This document shows, in pieces, positions 8,355-16,693 of a stretch of 64,000 nt of DNA (the stretch's first letter is position 1; the number at the start of each line of letters is the position of its first letter). Made by a program: the position numbers and the translations under genes. The DNA is from Cytobacillus firmus (GTDB lineage: Bacteria > Bacillota > Bacilli > Bacillales > Cytobacillaceae), in NCBI RefSeq assembly GCF_023715565.1, contig NZ_JAMBOJ010000007.1, positions 1 through 64,000 of the forward strand. Reading direction: 5' to 3'. The notes beneath the pieces are model-generated. The model had not been told where the DNA came from. It ran no database searches and worked only from the letters and a program-made list of their open reading frames with translations.

Positions 8355-9491
8355 TTGAGAATAAAAGCAATCGAACCAACACCAAGTCCTAATACAATGA
8401 AGGTTATTCTTGATGAAGAGCTTCCAATGGGGAAAGCCAATAATTATAAAAAAGATAAATATGAAGGAGCTCCCCAGATCATCCTTGATATTCTTGAGAT
8501 CGATGGCATAAAAGGAGTTTACCATGTTGCTGATTTCCTGGCAGTAGAAAGAAATGCTAAATATGACTGGAAGGAGCTGCTTCCTCAAGTTCGATCTGCA
8601 TTTGGCGAAGACGTGGAAAATGATGGCACTAAAGAAAACAGCATTGATGAACATTTTGGTGAAGTGCAAGTATTAGTCCAAATGTACAAAGGAATTCCGA
8701 TGCAGGTGAAGCTGACTGACGGCACGGAAGAAAAGCGCTTCGGACTTCCTGAACACTTTATTAATGCTGTTGCAAAAGCTCAGGATCCTGCCGATAATGT
8801 TGTGATGGTCCGCAAGTGGAAGGAATTTGGGGTCCGCTACGGAGACTTTGACCAAGTTGGTCATGATATTGTAGAGGAATTAATGGCTGCCTATCCTGAG
8901 GGAAGACTCCAGACCCTTGTGACAATGGCTAAAAGTCCGGATAAAGCGGAGGATAAGCATGTGCGTGCTCTTCTGAAACTTTCAGTCGAAGATTTGGATT
9001 CCCCGGATTGGCGGGAGCGTTACCAAAAACTCGAACAGATGGATAATCCAGAACTGGAGGACCTGCCTGTTCTGGAAAAAGCTCTCAATGACGAGAAGGC
9101 TTCAATAAGGAGACTTGCGACAGTTTATCTCGGGATGATTGAGGATAAAAAAGTCCTGCCGCTTTTGTATAGAGCATTGAAGGATAAAACCGTCACGGTA
9201 AGGCGAACAGCCGGAGACTGTTTATCAGACATAGGGTTTGCAGAAGCAATGGACGCCATGAAGGAAGCTCTGAAGGATGACAGTAAGCTTGTACGCTGGC
9301 GTGCAGCCATGTTCCTTTACGAAGTGGGTGATGATAGTGCCCTGCCTGCTCTGAAGGCTGCAGAAGACGACCCGGAATTTGAAGTCAGCCTGCAGATTAA
9401 ATTGGCTATTGAGAGAATTGAGCAGGGAGAAGAAGCAAAAGGTTCTGTTTGGAAACAAATGACTGAATCCCGGAACAAAGGTGAGGAATAA
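8355..9491 (+). CDS. ypgR: YpgR: Nfu/NifU N-terminal domain plus HEAT repeats
   Basis: A 378-residue protein, close to B. subtilis YpgR (conserved virulence factor C family). Residues 1 to about 90 form the Nfu N-terminal scaffold domain (EPTPSPNTMKVILD, then IKGVYHVADFLAVER). About residues 215-365 contain HEAT-like helical repeats (SIRRLATVYLGMI, TVRRTAGDCLSDI, LVRWRAAMFLYEV). Nfu_N domains occur in iron-sulfur cluster carriers, but the cysteine-bearing Nfu C domain is absent, so an adaptor role is more likely. The TTG at 8355 fits the spacing from AGGGTGAT. The next gene is ilvD, an iron-sulfur enzyme. Confidence 0.85.
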   Translation: MRIKAIEPTPSPNTMKVILDEELPMGKANNYKKDKYEGAPQIILDILEIDGIKGVYHVADFLAVERNAKYDWKELLPQVRSAFGEDVENDGTKENSIDEHFGEVQVLVQMYKGIPMQVKLTDGTEEKRFGLPEHFINAVAKAQDPADNVVMVRKWKEFGVRYGDFDQVGHDIVEELMAAYPEGRLQTLVTMAKSPDKAEDKHVRALLKLSVEDLDSPDWRERYQKLEQMDNPELEDLPVLEKALNDEKASIRRLATVYLGMIEDKKVLPLLYRALKDKTVTVRRTAGDCLSDIGFAEAMDAMKEALKDDSKLVRWRAAMFLYEVGDDSALPALKAAEDDPEFEVSLQIKLAIERIEQGEEAKGSVWKQMTESRNKGEE

Positions 9492-9499
9492 TTTTAAGT

Positions 9500-9536
9500 A
9501 AACCGCTCAGATTTCAGAATCTGCAGCGGTTTTTTA
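9500..9536 (+). terminator. Strong terminator after ypgR
   Basis: AACCGCTCAGATT pairs perfectly with AATCTGCAGCGGTT apart from a small offset, followed by TTTTTT. Confidence 0.85.
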
Positions 9537-9620
9537 ATCGGAAATGATTAATTTAAAACTTACACGCATTACAGTTTCATCCATTTAAAGCGAAAAAATA
9601 AATTAAATTTGTAATAATTA

Positions 9621-9649
9621 TTGAAATTATCCGAAAAAGGGTCTATATT
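9621..9649 (+). promoter_or_regulatory. SigA-type promoter of ilvD
   Basis: TTGAAA (9621-9626), a 17-base spacer, then TATATT (9644-9649), about 95 bases before the ilvD ATG. The leader shows no T-box or terminator. Confidence 0.6.
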
Positions 9650-9742
9650 GGAAAGAAAATATTTGGAGGGGACAGGAGGTAAGTTAATCTTTTCCAAAGA
9701 ATAAGAGATTATGAATCTAGGGTAAAACGGGAGGTACATACT

Positions 9743-11428
9743 ATGACTGGCTCACAGATGAGAAGTGATATGATCAAAAAAGGCACAGACCGGGCTCCGC
9801 ATCGCAGCCTGTTGCGTGCTGCCGGAGTAAAGGAAGAAGATTTCGGAAAACCATTTATTGCTGTGTGCAATTCTTATATTGATATCGTTCCTGGACATGT
9901 ACATTTGCAGGAATTCGGTAAAATTGTAAAAGAAGCAATCCGTGAAGCAGGTGGCGTTCCATTTGAATTTAATACCATTGGTGTTGATGATGGAATTGCG
10001 ATGGGCCATATCGGCATGCGCTATTCTCTGCCAAGCCGTGAAATCATTGCAGACTCACTTGAAACAGTTGTTTCTGCCCACTGGTTTGATGGAATGGTCT
10101 GTATTCCGAACTGCGATAAAATCACACCCGGAATGATGATGGGTGCATTAAGGGTTAATATTCCAACCCTTTTTGTCAGTGGCGGCCCTATGAAAGCCGG
10201 CGTTGATTCAGACGGTAACCCATTATCTTTAAGCTCGGTCTTTGAGGGTGTGGGCGCCTTTGAATCCGGCCAGATAAACGAACAAAAGCTCCTGGAAATC
10301 GAACAGGTAGCATGTCCGACTTGCGGTTCCTGTTCAGGAATGTTCACTGCGAATTCAATGAATTGTCTTGCAGAAGGACTGGGACTTGCACTTCCTGGAA
10401 ATGGCACAATTCTGGCTGTATCAGAAGAAAGAAAGGAATTTGTTAAACGTTCAGCCAAGCAACTGATGGAATTAATCAAGCAAGACATCAAACCGCGTGA
10501 TATTGTTACCATTGATGCAATTGACAATGCATTTGCGCTGGATATGGCAATGGGCGGGTCAACTAATACAGTTCTTCATACATTGGCGCTTGCCCACGAA
10601 GCTGAAATTGAATATCCGATTGAACGAATCAATGAGATTGCCAATCGGGTTCCTCATTTAGCCAAGATCGCTCCAGCATCAGATTATCATATTGAAGATG
10701 TTCATAATGCGGGTGGGGTGAGTGCAATTATCAATGAATTGCTTAAAAAGCCGGACGCCTTGAATGGTGACTGTCTGACAGTTACCGGAAAGCCGCTAAG
10801 GGAGAATGTAGCCGGCAGTGAGATTCAGGATAAGAATGTAATCCGGACGCTTGAGAATCCCCACTCTGAACGCGGAGGGCTGGCGGTTTTATTTGGGAAT
10901 CTAGCTCCTGAGGGATCCATTATAAAAGTGGGAGCAGTAGATGAGTCAGTTGGCGGATATCACAGAGGACCAGCCATCTGCTTTGATTCACAGGAAGATG
11001 CACTGTCTGGAATCATTACTGGCAAGGTGCAGGAAGGGCATGTTGTTGTCATTCGTTATGAGGGCCCAAAAGGTGGCCCTGGAATGCCGGAGATGCTTGC
11101 ACCGACTTCACAGATTGTCGGCCGTGGCCTGGGTGCAAAAGTTGGCCTGATTACAGATGGCCGTTTCTCGGGTGCTTCACGCGGCATCAGTATTGGGCAC
11201 ATATCACCGGAGGCTGCTGAAGGCGGGCCTATTGCATTTGTAGAAAATGGAGACATCATTGAACTGGATCTGAATAATCGTACAATTAATCTGGAAATCT
11301 CAGATGAAGAATTTGAAAAACGCAAAGCCAATTGGAAAGGCTTCGAGCCAAAGGTTAAAAAAGGCTATCTTGCCCGTTATTCGAAGCTTGTGACGAACGC
11401 CAGCACAGGCGGCGTTATGAAAATTTAA
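9743..11428 (+). CDS. ilvD: Dihydroxy-acid dehydratase
   Basis: A 561-residue IlvD/EDD-family enzyme. It dehydrates 2,3-dihydroxy-3-methyl acids to 2-keto acids in valine, leucine and isoleucine synthesis. Cluster and metal ligand segments are present: [40 protein letters not shown], and the C-terminal [19 protein letters not shown]. Its length matches the bacterial family. GGGAGGT lies before the ATG. It stands alone between terminators. The neighbours ypgR and brxA are the same as in B. subtilis. Confidence 0.97.
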   Translation: MTGSQMRSDMIKKGTDRAPHRSLLRAAGVKEEDFGKPFIAVCNSYIDIVPGHVHLQEFGKIVKEAIREAGGVPFEFNTIGVDDGIAMGHIGMRYSLPSREIIADSLETVVSAHWFDGMVCIPNCDKITPGMMMGALRVNIPTLFVSGGPMKAGVDSDGNPLSLSSVFEGVGAFESGQINEQKLLEIEQVACPTCGSCSGMFTANSMNCLAEGLGLALPGNGTILAVSEERKEFVKRSAKQLMELIKQDIKPRDIVTIDAIDNAFALDMAMGGSTNTVLHTLALAHEAEIEYPIERINEIANRVPHLAKIAPASDYHIEDVHNAGGVSAIINELLKKPDALNGDCLTVTGKPLRENVAGSEIQDKNVIRTLENPHSERGGLAVLFGNLAPEGSIIKVGAVDESVGGYHRGPAICFDSQEDALSGIITGKVQEGHVVVIRYEGPKGGPGMPEMLAPTSQIVGRGLGAKVGLITDGRFSGASRGISIGHISPEAAEGGPIAFVENGDIIELDLNNRTINLEISDEEFEKRKANWKGFEPKVKKGYLARYSKLVTNASTGGVMKI

Positions 11429-11438
11429 GTATATTTAG

Positions 11439-11470
11439 AAAGCCGGTCCTAAAAAGACCGGCTTTTCTTT
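11439..11470 (+). terminator. Terminator after ilvD
   Basis: AAAGCCGGTC pairs with GACCGGCTTT, followed by a T-rich tail. Confidence 0.9.
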
Positions 11471-11575
11471 GAATTAGCTGCCATATACGAAAACCGGCAT
11501 AGAAAAATTGCATTAAGATCATACGATATAGTATGCTTACTTTACAAACTGCACGTTAAGGAGGATACGAATCTT

Positions 11576-12010
11576 ATGTCAATGGCATATGAAGAATATA
11601 TGAAACAAATGGTGAAGCCGATGCGTGAGGAGCTTGTACAGGCAGGCTTTAAAGAGCTTACGGCTTCAGAAGATGTAGAGCAATTCATGGAAGGGCTTGA
11701 AGGAACAGCTCTTGTTGTCGTGAATTCAGTTTGCGGCTGTGCGGCTGGTCTTGCCCGCCCTGCAGCAACACAGGCTGTATTAAGAAGTGAAAAGAAACCT
11801 GATCACCTGGTGACGGTTTTCGCCGGACAGGACAAAGAAGCAACAGCTAAAATGCGCGAGTACTTTGATGGATATGAGCCTTCATCACCTTCTATGGCTC
11901 TTTTAAAAGGGAAGGAAGTTGTGCACTTCATTCACCGCCATGATATCGAAGACCACTCTATGGAAAGAATCATGGAGAACCTTCTTGCAGCTTTTGAGGC
12001 GAACTGCTGA
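11576..12010 (+). CDS. brxA: Bacilliredoxin BrxA (YphP)
   Basis: A 144-residue thioredoxin-fold protein with the bacilliredoxin CGC motif (SVCGCAAG). It removes bacillithiol from S-bacillithiolated proteins in the cytosol, using the N-terminal Cys as nucleophile. The MSMAYEEYM start and the length match B. subtilis BrxA, which also lies next to ilvD. AAGGAGGATACG precedes the ATG. Confidence 0.95.
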   Translation: MSMAYEEYMKQMVKPMREELVQAGFKELTASEDVEQFMEGLEGTALVVVNSVCGCAAGLARPAATQAVLRSEKKPDHLVTVFAGQDKEATAKMREYFDGYEPSSPSMALLKGKEVVHFIHRHDIEDHSMERIMENLLAAFEANC

Positions 12011-12082
12011 GAATATTTGTTTAGGGCTGTATTCATAAACAAAAAACAATAATCCTTGAAAAGAATTAGATTAAACAAAACT

Positions 12083-12108
12083 GGGTGTCTGCTGGCACCC
12101 TTTTTTTA
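12083..12108 (+). terminator. Terminator after brxA
   Basis: GGGTG pairs with CACCC (plus one G-U), followed by TTTTTTT. Confidence 0.8.
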
Positions 12109-12139
12109 TAGCAATCATAGGAAAATCAGGTGAACATAA

Positions 12140-12913
12140 ATGATTATTACAACTTCTGGGCGCACCACTGAAGTGATGAAAGAAAAAGCAAGAAACATTG
12201 CAGAACAATTAGGAGCAACATACATCGACAGGAATAAAAGATCTGTAAAAGCGATTCAAAAGCAAGTTGCTGAAGACTGTATAGTAGTTGGAAAAGAACG
12301 GCTGGAACTTTATCCGATTGGTGAAAGCCAGCCGTTCTTCTTTCATCCCAGTTCAGCAATGTTCAGAGTGAAGCGCCTCCTCAAAGGAGAAAGTGATCCT
12401 TTTCTTGAGGCTGCAAGTCTTAAAGAAGGCAGCAGTATTCTTGATTGTACCCTCGGTCTGGGCTCTGACAGCATAACAGCCAGTTTTGCTGTTGGCAAAA
12501 AAGGTAAAGTTACAGGACTTGAAGGAAATAAATACCTTTCCTTTCTCGTTGCGAACGGGCTCAGGCAATGGGACTCCGGGCTAGAGAGTATGAATCAGGC
12601 TATGGGAAGAATAAAAGTGGAAGCCTCAATGGCCCTTTCTTATTTAAAAAAACTGCCATCTGACAGTTATGATGTTGTCTATTTTGATCCTATGTTTGAA
12701 GAAGAAATCTTTGAATCAGAAGGGATTAAAGCTTTAAGGAACTTTGCTGTCTATGAGGATCTGTCGGAGGAAATTATATTTCATGCAAAACGGGCAGCAA
12801 GGCAAAGGGTGATCCTGAAAGATCACTTTAGAAGCTCCAGATTTGCTCAATATGGCTTCAAAGTAATTGAAAGAAAGTCATCGAAATTTCATTTTGGCGT
12901 TATTGAAGGGTAA
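12140..12913 (+). CDS. ypiP: RsmJ-like class I SAM-dependent methyltransferase (YpiP)
   Basis: A 257-residue Rossmann methyltransferase. The SAM loop is ILDCTLGLGSDSITASF at about 97-113, an acidic residue follows in VTGLEGNKY, and the catalytic YFDPMF is at about 183-188. YFDPMF and the overall layout resemble RsmJ (PF04445), the 16S rRNA m2G1516 methyltransferase of proteobacteria; the Bacillus homologue's target is not established. Residues 1-70 are an extra N-terminal part. Position between brxA and ypjP matches B. subtilis ypiP. Confidence 0.82.
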   Translation: MIITTSGRTTEVMKEKARNIAEQLGATYIDRNKRSVKAIQKQVAEDCIVVGKERLELYPIGESQPFFFHPSSAMFRVKRLLKGESDPFLEAASLKEGSSILDCTLGLGSDSITASFAVGKKGKVTGLEGNKYLSFLVANGLRQWDSGLESMNQAMGRIKVEASMALSYLKKLPSDSYDVVYFDPMFEEEIFESEGIKALRNFAVYEDLSEEIIFHAKRAARQRVILKDHFRSSRFAQYGFKVIERKSSKFHFGVIEG

Positions 12914-12915
12914 GA

Positions 12916-12946
12916 GAAGGTGCCAGATAATTTTGGCACCTTCTTA
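12916..12946. terminator. Bidirectional terminator between ypiP and the small minus-strand gene
   Basis: GAAGGTGCCA pairs perfectly with TGGCACCTTC. T-rich on the plus side, with an A run upstream serving the convergent gene. Confidence 0.85.
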
Positions 12947-12947
12947 T

Positions 12948-13025
12948 TTAATCCACAATGGCCAAATAAACAAAGTAAGCCATCAGTAAAAGACTTGCAA
13001 TGACAAAGAATACAGACCAATCCAT
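12948..13025 (-). CDS. 25-residue single-pass membrane peptide
   Basis: Reading leftwards from the ATG at 13025, the ORF encodes MDWSVFFVIASLLLMAYFVY and five more residues ending in IVD. It is one hydrophobic helix with an acidic residue at each end. AAGGGGG lies 8 bases before this ATG; an earlier ATG at 13031 is too close to the site. It resembles in size the tiny subunits attached to respiratory oxidases or transporters (CydX or KdpF class), but no such partner is nearby and I cannot assign a family. Confidence 0.6.
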   Translation of the reverse strand: MDWSVFFVIASLLLMAYFVYLAIVD

Positions 13026-13227
13026 GATCATTTCCCCCTTATTCGTTTTCATTCTTCTTACTTGATTTGTTTTATTATTCCCCGCTTTGCTGCATATTAA
13101 TCCGCCAATTAATGTATTACTACATTTCTATTGTTCTTCTTGCCGATTCATGAAATCAATTTAAATTTAGTTGAAAAAGAAGTATAATAAAAAAATAGAA
13201 TCGAGATACATAGCGAGGAATGATAAG

Positions 13228-14412
13228 ATGGAATTTCCTATTTCAAAAAGAATGGCTTCTTTCACAGAGAGTGTGTTTACCGAATTGGCCCAACTTAAAA
13301 ATTCGAAACTTTCAGACGGTCTTCCGGTGATTGATTTGAGTATTGGCAGTCCTGATTTGCCCCCTCCTGCTTTTGTAATGGAGGAATTATCAAGAGGAAC
13401 CCGTGATCCACAGCAATACAGGTACTCTTTAGCAGGTACAAATGAATTTCATACCGCAGTCAGCAGCTATTATAAACGAAATTTTAAAGTGGATCTCGAT
13501 CCTGTTTCAGAGGTGCAGCTTTTAATGGGATCCCAAGATGGGCTCGTTCATTTGCCGATGGTTCTATGTAATCCAGGGGATTATATCCTAGTTCCTGACC
13601 CCGGGTACACTGCTTATTCAGCAGGTGCAGCAATGGCTGGTGCAAAAATGTACGGAATGCCCTTAAAAAAGGAGAACAGCTTCCTCCCTGATTTTAATGA
13701 GATCCCGGAAGAAATCCTTGTAAACACGAAATTAATGATATTAAACTTCCCCGGAAATCCTGTTCCCGCGATGGCAACGGAGGATCTTTTTCTTCAAGCG
13801 GTCCAGCTTGCAAAGAAATACCGTTTTGCTGTATTGCATGATTTTGCGTATTCGGAACTTTATTATGAAAAAAAGCCTTTAAGCTTTTTGGCTGTAGAAG
13901 GTGCTGCTGATGTAGGGATTGAAATGAATTCACTTTCAAAAAGTTTTAATATGGCCGGCTGCAGGGTGGCATATGCAGCGGGTAATCAGCATCTTATTGC
14001 GCTGCTGGCCAATTTCAAATCCAATTTGGATTACGGGGTGTTCCTGCCGGTTCAGTCAGCTGCGGTGAAAGCACTGAAAGATCAATCTTGTTTTTTGCAG
14101 GATTTGAGAGAGACATATAAAAAAAGAAGAGATGTATTAATAAAAGAACTGAGAACGATTGGGTGGGACATCGGCAGACCTGAGGGGTCGATGTTTTTAT
14201 GGGCCGAGGTCCCATCCGGTTACAGCTGCTCCAGGGATTTTGCGATTGACTTAATTAACCTGGCCGGTGTAGTCGTAACTCCTGGAAATGCATTTGGGCA
14301 ATGGGGAGAAGGGTACGTCCGGATTGCTCTTGTACAGCCCGAAGATGTTTTAAGACAAGCTGCCCTTAATATTGAAGTCAGCGGCATATTTAAAAAAATC
14401 TTTATTACTTAG
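13228..14412 (+). CDS. PLP-dependent class I/II aminotransferase
   Basis: A 394-residue fold-type I aminotransferase. Features include IGSPDLPPP near the N-terminus, FPGNPVPA, HDFAYSEL and the PLP lysine in NSLSKSFNMAGCRV. The motif set is close to LL-diaminopimelate or MtnE-like aminotransferases. The substrate cannot be told; the genome's lysine route is not visible here. I chose the ATG at 13228 after GAGG; an upstream extension rich in Lys from 13171 is unlikely. ypjP follows 19 bases downstream. The gene is absent from this position in B. subtilis. Confidence 0.82.
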   Translation: MEFPISKRMASFTESVFTELAQLKNSKLSDGLPVIDLSIGSPDLPPPAFVMEELSRGTRDPQQYRYSLAGTNEFHTAVSSYYKRNFKVDLDPVSEVQLLMGSQDGLVHLPMVLCNPGDYILVPDPGYTAYSAGAAMAGAKMYGMPLKKENSFLPDFNEIPEEILVNTKLMILNFPGNPVPAMATEDLFLQAVQLAKKYRFAVLHDFAYSELYYEKKPLSFLAVEGAADVGIEMNSLSKSFNMAGCRVAYAAGNQHLIALLANFKSNLDYGVFLPVQSAAVKALKDQSCFLQDLRETYKKRRDVLIKELRTIGWDIGRPEGSMFLWAEVPSGYSCSRDFAIDLINLAGVVVTPGNAFGQWGEGYVRIALVQPEDVLRQAALNIEVSGIFKKIFIT

Positions 14413-14431
14413 GAGAAGGAGGGCGTAAAAG

Positions 14432-15019
14432 ATGCCGAATTGGCTGAGGAAATCCTTTGTTGTTCTTGTTACCATTTTAACGTTTGGCCTCGTCACACCT
14501 TCTCAAGCATTCCTTTATGAAAATACGAATCAGTTAAAATCCTCCAGAGCTTCTGATGTGGAAAGCTCAGAGAAGGGCGCAGAACTTGCTGAAGAGGAAA
14601 ATAGTAATTTTGATAAAGAGGACTTTGTCAGGCAAATGCTTGCAGAGGCTGAGTCACAATCGTATGAGAAATTTGGTGCAAAGATAGGTCCAGTTATCGA
14701 AGATGAATTTAACGAGGTTATCCTTCCGGAAATTCAGAAAGCCATCCAGGCGGTGGCATTACAATTTCCTGAGGAAAGCCTTGCACAATTAAAAGTTACA
14801 GAAACTCCAGGAGGTGGATTATCGGAAAAAATCTTCCATATCACCAATAGCATGACGAATAAAGATGTGATTCGGTTCCATGTACGAAGGGACCAGCCAC
14901 CTCAACAGGGGTACTGGTTTAATTTTCATTACCACACACACCATGATCAATTTCAGGCTCACCATGAACTCGGATCAATTTACTGGAACAAAAACACTCC
15001 ACCAAAATGGATGAGTTAA
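14432..15019 (+). CDS. ypjP: YpjP-like secreted or membrane-anchored protein
   Basis: A 195-residue protein with an N-terminal hydrophobic segment (residues 8-26, ending SQA) that looks like a signal peptide, so it is probably outside the membrane. The rest is acidic and ends with a His/Tyr-rich segment (FNFHYHTHHDQFQAHHELG) conserved in YpjP. Function unknown. It sits in the expected ypjP place; the B. subtilis neighbour ypjQ is missing and the Ter cluster follows instead. Confidence 0.82.
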   Translation: MPNWLRKSFVVLVTILTFGLVTPSQAFLYENTNQLKSSRASDVESSEKGAELAEEENSNFDKEDFVRQMLAEAESQSYEKFGAKIGPVIEDEFNEVILPEIQKAIQAVALQFPEESLAQLKVTETPGGGLSEKIFHITNSMTNKDVIRFHVRRDQPPQQGYWFNFHYHTHHDQFQAHHELGSIYWNKNTPPKWMS

Positions 15020-15065
15020 AAAATTGAAATAAACCCCGAATGTGAAAAAAATTTTTTATGGATTA

Positions 15066-15091
15066 TGAAACTTTCCATGATTTATAACGTA
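15066..15091 (+). promoter_or_regulatory. ECF sigma (SigW/SigM-type) promoter of the Ter cluster
   Basis: TGAAAC (15066-15071), exactly 16 bases, then CGTA (15088-15091): the consensus of B. subtilis extracytoplasmic-function sigma promoters. It lies 38 bases before the first terD ATG. The B. subtilis yce operon is known to belong to SigW/SigM-type envelope-stress regulons. Confidence 0.8.
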
Positions 15092-15128
15092 AATACATTT
15101 ATTCTACATAATGGAGGTTTGAATTGGG

Positions 15129-15710
15129 ATGGCAGTAAGCTTATCAAAAGGGCAAAAAGTTGACTTAACAAAAACAAATCCTGGAATGAGTAAGGTAGTA
15201 GTTGGACTTGGATGGGATACAAACAAATATGATGGCGGAAATGACTTTGATTTGGATTCTTCCGTTTTCCTGCTTGGAGATACTGGAAAAGTAACTTCTG
15301 AAAGCGACTTTGTCTTCTACAATAATACAAAAGGTGCTGATGGTGCTGTTGTACATACAGGTGATAACCGTACAGGCGAAGGGGATGGTGATGATGAGCA
15401 GGTGAAAATTAACCTGTCGAGTGTGCCTGCTAATATTCAGCGCATAACATTTACAATCACTATCCATGACGGGGAAGCCCGAAATCAGAACTTTGGACAG
15501 GTATCAAATGCCTATGCACGAATTCTGAATGAAGACACAGGTGAAGAATTGATCCGCTATGACCTTGGCGAAGATTTCTCTATTGAAACTGCACTTGTAG
15601 CTGGAGAGTTATACAGACATAACGGAGAATGGAAATTCAGTGCAATTGGAAGCGGATATCAAGGTGGATTGGCTGCACTGGCAAAAGATTTCGGTTTACA
15701 GGTTGGATAA
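15129..15710 (+). CDS. terD: TerD-family stress protein (first copy)
   Basis: A 193-residue TerD domain protein (B. subtilis YceC/D/E group). It starts [15 protein letters not shown] and carries the calcium-binding acidic loop [17 protein letters not shown] at about 76-92 and the [10 protein letters not shown]-like C-terminal strand. TerD proteins bind calcium and cluster with TerC at the membrane in tellurite, phage and envelope stress responses. Directly downstream of an ECF promoter; terC follows after 84 bases. Confidence 0.93.
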   Translation: MAVSLSKGQKVDLTKTNPGMSKVVVGLGWDTNKYDGGNDFDLDSSVFLLGDTGKVTSESDFVFYNNTKGADGAVVHTGDNRTGEGDGDDEQVKINLSSVPANIQRITFTITIHDGEARNQNFGQVSNAYARILNEDTGEELIRYDLGEDFSIETALVAGELYRHNGEWKFSAIGSGYQGGLAALAKDFGLQVG

Positions 15711-15732
15711 ATAAGAGGTATATTTGCTTAAT

Positions 15733-15759
15733 AAGGCTCGGCAATGCCGGGTCTTTTAT
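15733..15759 (+). terminator. Hairpin between terD and terC
   Basis: AAGGCTCGGC pairs with GCCGGGTCTT (two G-U pairs) over a 3-base loop, followed by TTA. It is likely a partial terminator that lowers terC expression relative to terD. Confidence 0.55.
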
Positions 15760-15794
15760 ATGAAAGCAATCATCAGTGGGAGGAATAATTTGAT

Positions 15795-16574
15795 ATGGAA
15801 ATATTAGAATCTATTTTACATACATATTCCCAGTTTTTTAACTGGGAAATGTGGGTTGAAGCTTTATCAAAGCCCGAAAGCTGGGCACTGATAGGTACAC
15901 TTGTCATTCTGGAAGGGCTATTATCTGCTGATAATGCGCTTGTTCTTGCTGTAATGGTAAAACATCTGCCGGAAAAACAGCGGAAGAAAGCTCTCTTTTA
16001 CGGTCTTTTAGGTGCTTATTTCTTCAGATTTATTGCAATTGGCATCGGTGTCTTTTTAATTGAATTCTGGTATATCAAGGTTATAGGTGCTGCCTACCTG
16101 GCCTGGCTTGCCATTAAGTATTTTATTGATAAGAGGCAGGCTGAGGAAGAAGGCGATGAAGATGCTATAGAAGGCATCAATCAAAGAGGATTATTAATCC
16201 GCCTTTTCGGTACTTTCTGGGGAACAGTCATTGCAGTTGAATTAATGGATATTGCATTTTCAATCGATAGTATCTTGGCTGCACTAGGAGTCAGCCAGGA
16301 AATCTGGGTGCTGTTAATAGGCGGTATGCTTGGTATTATCATGATGCGTGGTGTAGCTGGCGTATTTTTGAAGCTGATCGACAGGGTACCAGAGCTTGAA
16401 ACCAGCTCTTATATTCTGATCCTTCTTATTGCTGCAAAGATGATTGCGAGTGCGGCTGGTATTCACATTGACCATATTTACTTCTTTATCGTATTGGTTA
16501 TCGTGTTTGCTATTACTTTTATTGTACATGCGAGGAATGCCAAAAAAGAAGCTGCAGATCAAGGGTCAAACTAA
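15795..16574 (+). CDS. yceF: TerC-family integral membrane protein (YceF-like)
   Basis: A 259-residue polytopic protein with about seven membrane segments. It has the TerC acidic intramembrane motifs LEGLLSADNALVLAVM (about 37-52) and VELMDIAFSIDSILAA (about 149-164). TerC proteins are linked to manganese export or metallation of secreted enzymes and form the membrane anchor for TerD. GGGAGG precedes the ATG. Confidence 0.93.
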   Translation: MEILESILHTYSQFFNWEMWVEALSKPESWALIGTLVILEGLLSADNALVLAVMVKHLPEKQRKKALFYGLLGAYFFRFIAIGIGVFLIEFWYIKVIGAAYLAWLAIKYFIDKRQAEEEGDEDAIEGINQRGLLIRLFGTFWGTVIAVELMDIAFSIDSILAALGVSQEIWVLLIGGMLGIIMMRGVAGVFLKLIDRVPELETSSYILILLIAAKMIASAAGIHIDHIYFFIVLVIVFAITFIVHARNAKKEAADQGSN

Positions 16575-16596
16575 ATAGGTAACTGCATAGATCTTG

Positions 16597-16633
16597 AAAG
16601 GGAACAGACACTTGTCCGCTCCCTTTTCTTTTT
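16597..16633 (+). terminator. Terminator after terC, probably leaky
   Basis: AAAGGGA pairs with TCCCTTT across a 16-base loop, then TTCTTTTT. The next Ter gene begins 60 bases later without an obvious strong promoter, so read-through is likely. Confidence 0.6.
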
Positions 16634-16693
16634 ATCTTTTTTGGATGAAAAAGGAAGAAAGTAGTATTTTAGTGAAGGAATGGAGCTGCGAAA

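Noticed and set aside
9537-9742. T-box, riboswitch or attenuator upstream of ilvD
   Set aside because: No specifier stem, T-box sequence or leader terminator; only a plain promoter and a leader of about 90 bases.
10021-10527. 168-codon open frame antisense to ilvD
   Set aside because: It lies wholly inside ilvD, lacks a ribosome binding site, and its composition follows from the codon use of ilvD.
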